DNA of 64,000 bases from an uncultured Jannaschia sp. (GTDB lineage Bacteria > Pseudomonadota > Alphaproteobacteria > Rhodobacterales > Rhodobacteraceae). The position numbers and the translations under genes were made by a program. The notes under the pieces are model-generated. The model did no database searches, was not told the DNA's origin, and saw only the letters and a program-made list of their open reading frames with translations. Every line of letters starts with the position of its first letter. Positions within the stretch are counted from its first letter, which is position 1. Location of the stretch: the NCBI GenBank assembly GCA_947494145.1, contig CANLTZ010000004.1, positions 186,001-250,000 on the forward strand. Direction: 5' to 3'. Shown piece after piece: positions 1-8,668 of the stretch.

Positions 1-1981
1 GAACGGTCGTATCGAGCTGTTCCAAAATGGCGGGCCCGTCGATCTGGGCACCCACGGGCAGCGTCAGACGGTCATAGATCGCGGTGTCGTGCCAAGCATC
101 GCCGAAATGGACCTGTCGCCTGCGCGTGGGCTGGGTGGAGCCACCGTGCGGCGCCAAAGTCGTCAGGTCGAACTTTGGCCGCTTGCCGATCACGGTGCTG
201 CGCAGGTTGATCACCCGCCGCGTGCCCCGCGCCAACAGGCGGCCATAGGTGGCGTGATAAGTCGCATCGAACGCCGCCGCGATGGCGTCCTGCGTCGGTG
301 GCTGCACCTGGCCATCCGTGACCACCACAGGCAGGGGCACGGCCACGGTATGCGTCTGCCCGGCATAGGCCATGTCGAGCTCAAACCCGGTCTCCCGCCG
401 CTCAAACCGGGTGGGCGTGGCCTCCAGCGCGGCCATGCCCGTATCCACATGGGCCTGCATGAAGGCCACCAGGGCATCGATATCCAGCCCCTCGACTGTT
501 GCATTGACCGTCTGCACGAAGTCTTGCCGCATATCTGCGATGACCGCGCCCATGGCGCTGGTCACGCCCGGGTAGCGGGGCACGATGGCACGGGCCAGGC
601 CGACCTCTGCCATCAGCGCGCCGGTATGCAGCGCGCCACCCCCGCCAAACGGCATGAAGGCAAAGCGCGCCGGGTCGAGGCCCCGCTCGATGCTGACCAG
701 CCGAATGGCGCCCGCCATGCGGGCGTTGGCCACCCGCAGAATGGCTTCCGCCGCGGCCAATGTGTCCAGGCCCAAGGGTGCGCCCACATGGGTGTCGATG
801 GCGCGCGCGGCGGCGTCCACGTCCAGCCGGTCCAGCTTGCCGCCAATGGGCCGCTCCGGGTCGATGCGGCCCAGCACCACGTTGGCATCGGTTACCGTGG
901 GCCGGTCATTGCCCAACCCATAGGCCACGGGCCCGGGGTCGCTGCCCGCGCTTTCCGGCCCGATATTCAGCAATCCGCCCCGATCCACCCACGCGATAGA
1001 GCCGCCGCCCGCCCCGATCGTCGTGATCTCGATCATCGGGGTGCGCACGACCATGCCAAAATCGATGGAGGTCTCGGGCGACAGCATGGACCGCCCCCCC
1101 GCGATCAGCGAAACGTCGAAGCTGGTGCCGCCCATATCGCCTGTGATCACATCATCGAACCCCGCCTCGCCCGCGATATGGGCCGCTGCGATCACACCCG
1201 CTGCGGGGCCCGACAGCGCCGTGCGGATGGGTCGCGCACAGGCCGTGGCCACATCCATGACGCCGCCATTGGATTGCACGATCATGAAGTCCGACGCGAA
1301 GCCGCCTTCGGTCAAGGCACCTTCCAGCCGGTTCAGATATCCCGACACCTCCGGTTGCAGATAAGCGTTGAGTGCGGTGGTCGAAAACCGCTCTAACTCC
1401 CTGATTTCGGGCAAGACTTCCGAGGACGTCGAGACATGGGGGTTGGGCCAGATCTCCCGCAGGGCCGCCACCGCCAGGGCCTCATTTTCAGGATTCGCAT
1501 AGCTGTTGGCGAACAGGATGGCGACCGCTTCGCATCCGGCCTCCAGCAGCGTGCGGGCAGCGGCGCGCACGGCGTCCAGGTCAACGGCCCGGCGGATCGT
1601 GCCATCGGCCAGCGTCCGTTCCGGGACCTCCAGACGCAAATCTCGCGGCACGACGGGTTCGAAATCGCCGCGCAGACCCCAGGTGCGGGGGCGGTCGCGG
1701 CGGCGCATTTCCAGCACATCGCGCAGACCTTCGGTTGTGATCACACCGATGCGCGCGCCCTTGCGTTCCAGCAAGGCATTGGTGCCCGCCGTGGTCCCGT
1801 GGATGACCGCTGACACTGTGGACAGGTCCGACACTTCGCGCCCGATCCCGTCCAGAAAGCCGCCCGACTGGTCAGGCCGCGTGGTGGGCACTTTGGCCAC
1901 ACGGGCCATGCCGGTTTCATCGTCCAGAAAGAAGACATCCGTGAAGGTGCCGCCCACATCCACGCCGATCATGCGGGTCAT
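1..1981 (-). CDS. hyuA: HyuA-type hydantoinase/5-oxoprolinase subunit A, 3' end cut by window edge
   Basis: ATP-dependent cyclic amide or carboxylase-like hydrolase subunit of the HyuA/oxoprolinase family, acting with HyuB in the cytoplasm. Reading leftward from the ATG at 1981 the protein starts MTRMIGVDVGGTFTDVF, the phosphate-binding signature of the family. The frame stays open to base 1, where it reads the typical C-terminal GPAILEQLDTT stretch. About 660 residues are present of an expected 680-690, so only the tail is missing. Its start codon overlaps the hyuB stop (tcat at 1978-1981), so the two are translationally coupled. Substrate cannot be told from sequence; family members act on hydantoins, 5-oxoproline, acetone or acetophenone. 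The NTF2-like gene, the GntR regulator and the LeuCD/TRAP operon opposite suggest catabolism of an imported small acid (inference). Confidence 0.93.
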   Translation of the reverse strand, partial: MTRMIGVDVGGTFTDVFFLDDETGMARVAKVPTTRPDQSGGFLDGIGREVSDLSTVSAVIHGTTAGTNALLERKGARIGVITTEGLRDVLEMRRRDRPRTWGLRGDFEPVVPRDLRLEVPERTLADGTIRRAVDLDAVRAAARTLLEAGCEAVAILFANSYANPENEALAVAALREIWPNPHVSTSSEVLPEIRELERFSTTALNAYLQPEVSGYLNRLEGALTEGGFASDFMIVQSNGGVMDVATACARPIRTALSGPAAGVIAAAHIAGEAGFDDVITGDMGGTSFDVSLIAGGRSMLSPETSIDFGMVVRTPMIEITTIGAGGGSIAWVDRGGLLNIGPESAGSDPGPVAYGLGNDRPTVTDANVVLGRIDPERPIGGKLDRLDVDAAARAIDTHVGAPLGLDTLAAAEAILRVANARMAGAIRLVSIERGLDPARFAFMPFGGGGALHTGALMAEVGLARAIVPRYPGVTSAMGAVIADMRQDFVQTVNATVEGLDIDALVAFMQAHVDTGMAALEATPTRFERRETGFELDMAYAGQTHTVAVPLPVVVTDGQVQPPTQDAIAAAFDATYHATYGRLLARGTRRVINLRSTVIGKRPKFDLTTLAPHGGSTQPTRRRQVHFGDAWHDTAIYDRLTLPVGAQIDGPAILEQLDTTV

Positions 1982-3675
1982 GGGCGCGCGCCTTGCCACG
2001 CCGTGCCGTAAAGCCGGTCTGCCTCCGACGTGCTCAGCAGGCCCCGGGCCACGTCGCGGGCCACGGCGGCGGGGTCGCGGTCTTCGGGCGGGCCGTAGCC
2101 GCCACCACCAGGCGTTTCCAGCCGCACGCGCTGACCCTGGCGCAGCTCAATTCCGCGCATCTTGGAGACCATCGGCGGGTTAACCCATCCTTCATCTGTT
2201 TCGCGCGCGAAACAATTCAGCGCCGCAGGCCCGCCGCCCGCCACGCCCTGGGGCGGTGCCTTGCCGCGTTCGCCGAACAGGAAAGCCTCGGCCCCGTTTT
2301 CTTCCAGCACTTCGATCTCATAAATCGCGCCATGCCCACCGCGATGCTGGCCCGCGCCCGCGCTGTCGGGCCGCAGCGCCCATTGCCGGAACATCACGGG
2401 ATAGGCCGCCTCCAAGATCTCCAACGGCGGAATCGTGGCCGTCGAAATGGGCGCGTTCCCGTGGTTGAGCCCGTCCGTTTCCACCGACCCGCCATGGCCG
2501 CCGCCATAGAAGGAAAACATCACCCAAGGCTGCCCATTGGCCCGCCGCCCCGCGATGGAAAGCGCGTTGATCGTGCCATAGGCATTGGCCACCACGCGGT
2601 CCGGCGCGGCCTTGGCCATGGCGGAAAAGATCACGTCGATCATCCGCAGGATCGTTTCGGTATAGCCGCCCACGGGCGCCGGGAAATCGGCAGCCAGAAG
2701 CGAGCCTTCCGGGATGCGGACATCGATGGGCCGCATCACGCCCGCATTGGCGGGCAGGGCGGGGAAGATATGCTTTATGGCCACATAGGCCGTGGCCACC
2801 GCCGTGGGCAGCGCGATGTTCACCGGCCCCTGGCAGCGCGGCGCGGTGCCCTCGAAATCCAGCACCATCCGGTCGCCTGCGATTTCGATGGCCACGCGGA
2901 TGGGCAGCGGGTCGTCGGTGATGCCGTCATTGTCGAGCCAATCTTCGGCCTCCCACCGACCATCAGGCAGGTCAGACAATTCCTGCCGCATCAGCGTCTC
3001 GGCCCGCTGGCTCAGCGCATCCAGCGCGGCAGACACGGTGGGGGCAGAATAGGCGCCCAGCAGCTCATCCATCCGGCGCACGCCCAGATCCAGCGCGCCC
3101 AATTGCCCGTTCAAATCGCCCTCGGCCGATTGGGGCAGGCGGGTGTTGCGCATCAGGATGTCGATGATGTCCTGATTGATCTGGCCCGCGCGGGCCAGGC
3201 GCACGGGCGGCAGAACGAACGCCTCCTGGAAGGCATCCTTGGCGGCGGGGTTGTAATTGCCCGGCGCGCCGCCGCCCAGATCGTGCCAATGCCCGACGGA
3301 AGCCAGCCAGCAGAACAGCGCACCGTCGTGGAAATAGGGCCGCACCAGGCGCATGTCGTTCAGATGCGTCCCGCCGATATGGGCGTCGTTGAAGATGAAG
3401 ATATCGCCGTCTTGCAGGTCGCCGCTTTGCGCGACCTTTTCGATCACCGCCTTCACCGCAAAGGACATGACACCCACGAAGATGGGCAGGCCGGACTTGC
3501 CCTGCACCAGCGTATCGCCCGTTTCCGCGTGGTAGAGCCCGTGGGACGCGTCATGGGCTTCGGCGATGATCGGGTTGAAGGCGGAGCGGAAAAGCGTCGC
3601 GTCCATCTCATCGGCGATCTGCTCCATCCGGCCGGCCAGCACGGCGAGCGTGATGGGGTCGATCCCGCCGTTCAT
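1978..3675 (-). CDS. hyuB: HyuB-type hydantoinase/5-oxoprolinase subunit B
   Basis: Second subunit of the HyuA/HyuB cyclic amidohydrolase or carboxylase family, 565 residues, a normal length. The start chosen is MNGGIDPITL (ATG at 3675), which overlaps the stop of the upstream NTF2-like gene in an ATGA. An upstream in-frame start would add a basic, non-family leader. Family hallmarks visible are the early ADEMDATLFRSAFNPII segment (residues 21-37), FNDAHIGGTHLNDM near residue 95, and the C-terminal glycine-rich PGGGGYGPP. It ends four bases into hyuA, so both subunits are probably made in equal amounts. The order NTF2-like, hyuB, hyuA on one leftward transcript implies joint regulation from the divergent promoter region at 4167-4303. 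The exact substrate is unknown. Confidence 0.93.
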   Translation of the reverse strand: MNGGIDPITLAVLAGRMEQIADEMDATLFRSAFNPIIAEAHDASHGLYHAETGDTLVQGKSGLPIFVGVMSFAVKAVIEKVAQSGDLQDGDIFIFNDAHIGGTHLNDMRLVRPYFHDGALFCWLASVGHWHDLGGGAPGNYNPAAKDAFQEAFVLPPVRLARAGQINQDIIDILMRNTRLPQSAEGDLNGQLGALDLGVRRMDELLGAYSAPTVSAALDALSQRAETLMRQELSDLPDGRWEAEDWLDNDGITDDPLPIRVAIEIAGDRMVLDFEGTAPRCQGPVNIALPTAVATAYVAIKHIFPALPANAGVMRPIDVRIPEGSLLAADFPAPVGGYTETILRMIDVIFSAMAKAAPDRVVANAYGTINALSIAGRRANGQPWVMFSFYGGGHGGSVETDGLNHGNAPISTATIPPLEILEAAYPVMFRQWALRPDSAGAGQHRGGHGAIYEIEVLEENGAEAFLFGERGKAPPQGVAGGGPAALNCFARETDEGWVNPPMVSKMRGIELRQGQRVRLETPGGGGYGPPEDRDPAAVARDVARGLLSTSEADRLYGTAWQGARP

Positions 3676-4166
3676 GCCCGATGCTCGGCGATGTCGTTCC
3701 AGACGTCTTGTAGAGTTATCTTGCCGTCCGCCAACTCGAACCGGTCGATGAAGCGGATGCCGTCGAAGGTGCTGCCGTCGGGCCATTTCCCGTGGAGCGT
3801 GCCGCGCGCGAAGACCACCATGGGGCCGGGCCCATGGCAGGTGTCGAAGCCGTCATATGTCTTGGCCACGTGGCGATAACGGGGCGCGGCCCAAGCGATC
3901 AGGTCTTCCAGCGTCGTCATGGGTTCGGCGCCGGGAAAGTGCATGGTGAAGCCGGGGGCCAGGTGGTCGCGTGCGCCGTTCAGATCGCGGGCTTCCATGG
4001 CCGACAGGTAGGCCCGCACTACGTCCTGCGGGGCAGAGGCGTCGTCGCGGACGCGAAATGTGGGGGTGCCGTCAGGCAGAACTTGGCGCAAGGCCTGGGC
4101 GAGTGCGTCGCGCAAAGGGGCTGCGTCGCCCTGGCCGTCGGGCAGGTGAAGTTCGATCACCGTCAT
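3672..4166 (-). CDS. SnoaL/NTF2-like fold protein
   Basis: A 164-residue protein of the SnoaL-like/NTF2 superfamily, first gene of the leftward hyu operon. The start MTVIELHLPD is set by a GGGGGAGG ribosome site six bases upstream. The N-terminal 60 residues resemble a small tautomerase-like or appended domain (LPDGQGDAAPLRDALAQAL). The SnoaL core starts at about VVRAYLSAMEARDLNGARDHL and ends with IRFIDRFELADGKITLQDVWND, the usual pattern of strands closing the cone-shaped pocket. Such proteins bind or isomerise small carbonyl compounds, or have no catalytic role. It ends in an ATGA overlap with hyuB. A role in handling the hyu substrate or product is inferred from position only. Confidence 0.8.
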   Translation of the reverse strand: MTVIELHLPDGQGDAAPLRDALAQALRQVLPDGTPTFRVRDDASAPQDVVRAYLSAMEARDLNGARDHLAPGFTMHFPGAEPMTTLEDLIAWAAPRYRHVAKTYDGFDTCHGPGPMVVFARGTLHGKWPDGSTFDGIRFIDRFELADGKITLQDVWNDIAEHRA

Positions 4167-4201
4167 ATGCGCCTCCCCCAATCTGTCTGCTTTGCAATAC
4201 A

Positions 4202-4221
4202 GCTTTGTTGCGCAAGAAAGC
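4202..4221. promoter_or_regulatory. Near-perfect 20-bp palindrome, candidate GntR operator
   Basis: In the 137-bp divergent region between the hyu operon and gntR lies gctttgttgc followed by gcaagaaagc. Nine of ten base pairs are symmetric about 4211/4212, with a single G/G mismatch at 4207/4216. The centre TTGCGCAA is fully symmetric. Length and symmetry suit a dimeric regulator, and the adjacent gntR product is the obvious candidate. Binding is inferred, not shown. Confidence 0.6.
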
Positions 4222-4303
4222 ACAGATTGCCGTCGCTCGGAAAGACAAATTTCTTGCTTATGGCGCGCACCCCGGTAGGCTGACCGTGACACATGGGGGT
4301 TGG

Positions 4304-5098
4304 ATGCAGCACGGGCCGCGATCGATATTGCCGGAAGGCGGGAAGGCGCGCAGGGTTTATCTGCAACTGCGCGCCGACATCCTTTCGGGCGGTCGCGGCC
4401 CCGATTCTCGCCTGCCGGGCGAAGAGCGCATGGCCCGGGATTTCGGCGTCAGCCGCGTCACCATCCGCCGCGCCCTCGATGCCCTGTCCGCCGACGGTCT
4501 GGTGGAGCGGCGCGCCGGTAGCGGCACCCGCGTGCGGCGGGGGGTGGAGCCGCGGCGCATGGGGGCCAATGTCACCACGCTCATCCCGCAGATCGTCGCC
4601 ATGGGGCAGCATTCCGCGCGGCTTTTGTCGTTTTCCTATGACGTGCCACCCGCGCCCGTATCCCGCGCCATGGGCGTGGCGGAAAACGTGCGGATGCAGC
4701 GCGCGGTGCGCGTCCGCCTGGCCGAAGACACGCCGTTTTCGCATCTGACGACCTATGTGCCCGAAGACATCGCGTCGAACTATTCCGAGGCCGATCTAGC
4801 CAGTATGCCGCTTTACCAATTGCTTGAGCGTTCGGGCGTGGCGGTGGCGGCGGCGCAGCAAAGCGTGACCGCGACCCTGGCTGCCCCGGATGTGGCCGAC
4901 GCGCTGGGCGTGGCCACGGGGTCCGCGCTTTTGTCGCTGCGCCGTGTTGTGCGCGACGATGGGGGGCGGGCGGTGGAATACTTGGCCGCGCTCTACCGGC
5001 CCGACCGTTTCCAGCTAGAGATGGACTTGGCCCGTGTGGGCGAAGGGGCGGCGCGGCATTGGCAGCCCGTGGTGGGCGCGCCGGGGGAGGGCGCGTGA
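4304..5098 (+). CDS. GntR-family (HutC/UTRA) transcriptional regulator
   Basis: A 264-residue cytoplasmic transcription factor. The N-terminal winged helix is visible in RLPGEERMARDFGVSRVTIR, followed by the wing LVERRAGSGTRVRR. The rest is a UTRA ligand-binding domain: an ALLSLRRVVRDD-type strand pair near the end, and a YVPEDIASNYSEADLASMPLYQLLE region typical of HutC-subfamily sensors. The start MQHGPRSILP at 4304 follows a GGGGG stretch; a GTG at 4286 in the same frame is an alternative. Its TGA overlaps the GTG start of the leuC-like gene (GTGA at 5095-5098), so the regulator is the first gene of the dehydratase/TRAP operon. It probably controls both directions through the palindrome at 4202-4221. 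The ligand is unknown, likely the transported acid or a catabolite. Confidence 0.88.
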   Translation: MQHGPRSILPEGGKARRVYLQLRADILSGGRGPDSRLPGEERMARDFGVSRVTIRRALDALSADGLVERRAGSGTRVRRGVEPRRMGANVTTLIPQIVAMGQHSARLLSFSYDVPPAPVSRAMGVAENVRMQRAVRVRLAEDTPFSHLTTYVPEDIASNYSEADLASMPLYQLLERSGVAVAAAQQSVTATLAAPDVADALGVATGSALLSLRRVVRDDGGRAVEYLAALYRPDRFQLEMDLARVGEGAARHWQPVVGAPGEGA

Positions 5099-6474
5099 GC
5101 CGGACGATGCTCGATAAGCTCTGGTCGGCGCATGAGGTGCGGCGCGGGGCCGATGGTGCGTCGCTTCTGTGGGTGGACAGGCATCTGGTCCATGAAGGGT
5201 CGCACCACGCCTTTGCCGCGTTGGACGGGCGGGGGGCTGAGGTGGCGGAGCCGGGGCTGACCTTCGGTGTGGTCGATCACTACGCGCCCACACGGGGTCG
5301 CGACACGGTGGCCGACCCCGCCATTCGGGACATGATCGCGCGGCTGGAAGGAAATGCCGCGCGCCACGGGATCACGCTGTTCGGGCTGCGCGACCCCAGG
5401 CAGGGCATCGTCCATGTGCTGGGCCCCGAACAGGGTCTGACCCTGCCCGGGCTGTTGGTGACCTGCGGCGACAGCCATACCTCGACCCATGGCGCGCTGG
5501 GGGCCCTGGCCTTCGGGATCGGGGCGACCCAGGTGGCCCACGTGTTGGCCACGCAGACCATCTGGCAGGCGAAGCCGCGCGCCATGCGCATCCGCATCGA
5601 CGGCAGGCTGGGCCCGGCGGTGACGGCCAAGGACGTGGCGCTGCATTGGATTGCCAAGCTGGGCACTGGCGGGGCGGCGGGTCATGCGGTGGAATATGCA
5701 GGTACGGCGGTGCGGGCTTTGTCGATGGAGGGGCGCATGACCTTGTGCAACCTGTCCATCGAAGGGGGCGCGCGGTTCGGCATGGTGACCCCCGATCAGG
5801 TCACCTTCGATTACGTGAAGGGGCGGCCTTTTGCGCCAGGGGTCGCAGCTTTCGATGCGGCACAGGCGGATTGGGCCGCGCTTGCCAGCGATGCGGGCGC
5901 CGTGTTCGACCGCGACGTGCAGATCGACGCGGCCGATATCGCGCCCACGGTCACATGGGGCACGAGCCCTGACCAGGCGGCGCCGATCACGGCCACGGTA
6001 CCGTCGGCCACCGACCCGGGCGTGCGCGACGCGCTGGATTACATGGGCCTGCAACCGGGTGTGCCGCTGGATGGCATCCCCGTCGATCAGGTCTTCCTGG
6101 GCTCCTGCACCAACGCCCGCATCGAAGATTTGCGCGCGGCCGCAACCCTGCTGCGCGGGCGGCGGGCCAAGGTGCCGGGCATCGTCTCACCCGGCTCCAT
6201 GCCGGTGCGGGCCCAGGCCGAGGCAGAGGGACTGGATCGGGTGTTCACCGAGGCCGGGCTGGAATGGGTCGGGTCGGGCTGTTCCATGTGCGTGGGCATG
6301 AACGGTGACATCGTGGCGCCCGGCAAGCGCTGCGCGTCTTCCACCAATCGCAACTTTCGCGGGCGGCAGGGCCGCGGCGCGCGGACCCATCTGATGAGCC
6401 CCGTCATGGTCGCCGCTGCCGCGGTGACCGGCACGCTGACCGACGCGCGCCCTTTGTTGGAGGGGCGGGAATGA
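5095..6474 (+). CDS. leuC: LeuC-type aconitase-family dehydratase, large subunit
   Basis: Large (4Fe-4S) subunit of a 3-isopropylmalate dehydratase-type hydro-lyase, 459 residues. It begins at a GTG overlapping the gntR stop and reads MSRTMLDKLWSAHEV, matching the LeuC N terminus. Cluster ligands are present: C338 in FLGSCTN and C396/C399 in GSGCSMC. Substrate-loop motifs VDHYAPT, LVTCGDSHTSTHGALG and EYAGTAVRALSMEGRMTLCN are intact. The ligand motif reads CSMCVGMN where LeuC usually has CxxCLAMN. No leuA or leuB lies nearby, and the gene sits between a GntR regulator and a TRAP transporter. A catabolic dehydratase (of a malate, citramalate or dimethylmalate derivative) is therefore more likely than leucine synthesis. 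That reassignment is inference. Confidence 0.9.
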   Translation: MSRTMLDKLWSAHEVRRGADGASLLWVDRHLVHEGSHHAFAALDGRGAEVAEPGLTFGVVDHYAPTRGRDTVADPAIRDMIARLEGNAARHGITLFGLRDPRQGIVHVLGPEQGLTLPGLLVTCGDSHTSTHGALGALAFGIGATQVAHVLATQTIWQAKPRAMRIRIDGRLGPAVTAKDVALHWIAKLGTGGAAGHAVEYAGTAVRALSMEGRMTLCNLSIEGGARFGMVTPDQVTFDYVKGRPFAPGVAAFDAAQADWAALASDAGAVFDRDVQIDAADIAPTVTWGTSPDQAAPITATVPSATDPGVRDALDYMGLQPGVPLDGIPVDQVFLGSCTNARIEDLRAAATLLRGRRAKVPGIVSPGSMPVRAQAEAEGLDRVFTEAGLEWVGSGCSMCVGMNGDIVAPGKRCASSTNRNFRGRQGRGARTHLMSPVMVAAAAVTGTLTDARPLLEGRE

Positions 6475-7103
6475 GCGGCTGGACAACCCATGACGGCCAG
6501 GCCGTGGCGCTGCCGCTGGGTGATGTGGACACCGATCAGATCATCCCCGCGCGCTTCATGTCCACGCCGCGCGCTGCCGGATATGGCGGCTTTCTGTTCC
6601 ACGACCTGCGCGATGGCGATGCCGATTTCCCGCTGGATCGCCACGCGGGCTGTTCCGTGCTGGTCGCGGGGCCGAATTTCGGCTGCGGGTCCTCGCGGGA
6701 AGCGGCGGTTTATGCGCTCGTCGATGCGGGCATCCGCGTCGTGGTGGCCGAAAGCTTCGCGGATATCTTCGCGGGCAATGCCGTCAACAACGGGGTCTTG
6801 CCCGCGCGCGTGGCGCAGACGGGCGAGATATTGGAGGCGCTGCGCGACGGCCCTCTGCCCGCCCTGATCGACCTGACCATGGCCCGGCTGACCATCGGCG
6901 GCACCGGTTATAGCTTCGACCTGCCGCAGACCTGGCGCGACAAGCTCATCAACGGCTGGGACGATATCGACCTGACCCGCGCCCACACCGCCGAGATCGA
7001 GACCTTCCGAAACACGCGCCGCGCGCGCGCCCCCTGGGCCTGGCCCAGCACCCCCGAGCCGGGGCCAAACCCGGCCATCCACCCACAAGGAGAGAGACCA
7101 TGA
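6471..7103 (+). CDS. leuD: LeuD-type aconitase-family dehydratase, small subunit
   Basis: Small swivelling subunit partnering the LeuC-type protein, 210 residues. The start overlaps the leuC stop (ATGA). Motifs visible are LPLGDVDTDQIIPARFM (the substrate-binding DTDxIIP loop), the FHDLRDGDADFPLD segment, GPNFGCGSSREAAVYAL, and the NNGVLPARV loop. Together these make a complete LeuD core of about 175 residues. The last 30 residues, rich in Ala, Pro and Arg, are an unusual tail and may reflect a fortuitous extension to the TRAP gene. A strong AGGAGAGAG ribosome site for dctP lies inside this tail. Function follows its partner: stereospecific dehydration or hydration of a 2- or 3-hydroxy acid, probably catabolic here. 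Confidence 0.9.
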   Translation: MSGWTTHDGQAVALPLGDVDTDQIIPARFMSTPRAAGYGGFLFHDLRDGDADFPLDRHAGCSVLVAGPNFGCGSSREAAVYALVDAGIRVVVAESFADIFAGNAVNNGVLPARVAQTGEILEALRDGPLPALIDLTMARLTIGGTGYSFDLPQTWRDKLINGWDDIDLTRAHTAEIETFRNTRRARAPWAWPSTPEPGPNPAIHPQGERP

Positions 7104-8107
7104 CTATCCGACTGACCGGGGCCGCCTTGGCCGTGATGCTGGCGCCAATGGCGCAGGCGCAGGAAACGCTGACCGCTGTCCATGCCTTCCCCGAGACGCT
7201 GATCTACACCCAGTCGTTTCTGGACTTCGTCAACAAGGTGAACGAACGCGGCGAAGGCGTCATCCAGATCGACGTGCGCGGCGGGCCCGAAGCCATCGGC
7301 ATGTTCCAGCAGCCCGATGCGGTGCGCGACGGGATCGTCGACATGGTCTACACCCCCGGCTCTTTCTATGGGGGCGCGTTGCCCGAAAAGGACGCGCTGG
7401 TGGCATCGAACCTGACGGCGGCCGACACGCGCGCCAATGGCGGGACGGAGCTGATCGACCAGATCCATCAAGAAAAGATGGGCGTGAAGTATCTGGGCTG
7501 GTTCGATAGCGGCGTGTGCTACAACCTCTGGACCCGCGATGAACCCACGCTGGATGCCGAGGGCAATCTGGACGTGTCGGGCCTGAAGCTGCGGGGCAAC
7601 GCGGTTTATAACGCGTTCTTCACCGAATATCTGGGCGCTCAGGTCATCGACCTGCCGACGACGGATGTCTATTCCGGGTTGGAGCGCGGCGTGGTCGATG
7701 CCACCGGCTGGACACAGATCGGGCTGATCGACCTGAAGTGGAACGAGTTCTTGAACTACCGGATCGAGCCCTGCTTCTTTTCGACCGATCTGGGCGTGAT
7801 CGTGAACCTGGAAAGCTGGAATAACCTGTCGGAAGACGCCCGCGCCATCGTCCAAGAGGTCGCCATCGAGCATGAAGTGTCTTCCGCGGAGGGGTTGGGC
7901 GCCAAGCGCGATGCCGATTTTGCCGCGCTGGAAGAACAGGGAATGCAGGTCGTGACCTTGGAAGGGGAGGCCGCGGCCAATTACCTGGGCGCGGCGCGTC
8001 AGAAGACCTGGGACCGCATGAAGGGCCTGATGGAGGAAAGCCCCCAAGGTGCAGGCAATTACGACCGCTTGATCGAGTTGTTCTACGACCCGGCGGCTGA
8101 CCAGTAA
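7100..8107 (+). CDS. dctP: TRAP transporter solute-binding protein (DctP family)
   Basis: Periplasmic binding protein of a tripartite ATP-independent (sodium-driven) transporter, 335 residues. The signal peptide covers about residues 1-20, with likely cleavage after AQA in LAPMAQAQET. A DctP hallmark is GLKLRGNAVYNAFF, with the conserved Arg that salt-bridges the ligand carboxylate. Further marks are QQPDAVRDGIVDMVYTP, the LGAQVIDLPTTDVYSGLERGVVDA helix-strand, and a C-terminal helix. The start overlaps the leuD stop (ATGA) behind AGGAGAGAG. The ligand is therefore probably a carboxylate processed by the LeuCD-type enzyme. A stem-loop at 8117-8138 separates it from dctQ, as expected for over-expression of the binding protein. 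Confidence 0.93.
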   Translation: MTIRLTGAALAVMLAPMAQAQETLTAVHAFPETLIYTQSFLDFVNKVNERGEGVIQIDVRGGPEAIGMFQQPDAVRDGIVDMVYTPGSFYGGALPEKDALVASNLTAADTRANGGTELIDQIHQEKMGVKYLGWFDSGVCYNLWTRDEPTLDAEGNLDVSGLKLRGNAVYNAFFTEYLGAQVIDLPTTDVYSGLERGVVDATGWTQIGLIDLKWNEFLNYRIEPCFFSTDLGVIVNLESWNNLSEDARAIVQEVAIEHEVSSAEGLGAKRDADFAALEEQGMQVVTLEGEAAANYLGAARQKTWDRMKGLMEESPQGAGNYDRLIELFYDPAADQ

Positions 8108-8116
8108 CGCTTTCGC

Positions 8117-8138
8117 GGTGGCCCCCAGCGGGGCCGCC
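8117..8138 (+). promoter_or_regulatory. Intercistronic stem-loop after dctP
   Basis: GGTGGCCCC (8117-8125) pairs with GGGGCCGCC (8130-8138), nine pairs including one G-T, across a four-base cagc loop. It lies between the binding-protein gene and the membrane genes of the same operon. There is no good T-run, so it is more likely a transcript-stabilising or attenuating hairpin than a full terminator. Confidence 0.55.
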
Positions 8139-8161
8139 GCCTTTCCCCCGCGAGGCGCACG

Positions 8162-8668
8162 ATGCGGCACGTCCAAAGGGCCTATGACGGCCTGCTTACC
8201 TTGATGGCCGTCACGGCGGGGCTGCTGCTGGTCTGGTTGATGGTGTCCATCGTGCTGTCTGTGGGGCTGCGCAATGCGGGTCTGCAACCCTGGGCCTGGC
8301 TTTTCACCTCATCGGAATATGCGCTGCTTTATATGACCATGCTGGGCGCCCCCTGGCTGGTGCGCGAAAAGGGCCATGTGCATATCGAACTGCTGACCGC
8401 CGCCTTGCCCGGACCGGCGCAGCGCTTGGTCAGCCGTGTGGTGGCGGCGGCCTGCGTGCTGGTGTCGGCCTTGCTGGCCTGGAAAGGGGCGGAGCTTTTC
8501 CTGACCAACCTGGCGCGCAACGATTTCGACGTGCGAGCCTATTACTTCCCCCGCGCCTATCTGACCGTGGCCTTCCCCATCAGCTTCGGCTTCATGGCCG
8601 TCGAGTTCGCCCGCTTCGTGGTCGGGCCGGACCTGATGCATTCCGGCCAGGCGGGGGTTCACGAATAA
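8162..8668 (+). CDS. dctQ: TRAP transporter small permease (DctQ family)
   Basis: Small four-helix membrane subunit of the TRAP transporter, 168 residues. Hydrophobic segments are clear at about 12-35, 50-70, 92-112 and 130-152. The family pattern PWLVREKGHVHIELL follows helix 2, and helix 4 is preceded by YYFPRAYLTVAFPISFG, also typical of DctQ. Its TAA shares a base with the dctM ATG (TAATG at 8666-8670), so the two membrane subunits are coupled. It bridges the DctM channel and docking of the binding protein in the inner membrane. Confidence 0.92.
   Translation: MRHVQRAYDGLLTLMAVTAGLLLVWLMVSIVLSVGLRNAGLQPWAWLFTSSEYALLYMTMLGAPWLVREKGHVHIELLTAALPGPAQRLVSRVVAAACVLVSALLAWKGAELFLTNLARNDFDVRAYYFPRAYLTVAFPISFGFMAVEFARFVVGPDLMHSGQAGVHE

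Noticed and set aside
1993-3879. Long plus-strand open frame of over 600 codons opposite hyuB
   Set aside because: It has the Arg/His/Gly-rich composition of a GC-rich antisense frame, no ribosome site and no family motif; hyuB on the other strand is a clear gene.
5095-7103. Leucine biosynthesis leuCD
   Set aside because: Sequence supports the LeuC/LeuD family, but no leuA or leuB is near and the context is a regulator and TRAP importer, so I kept the family name only and not the pathway.
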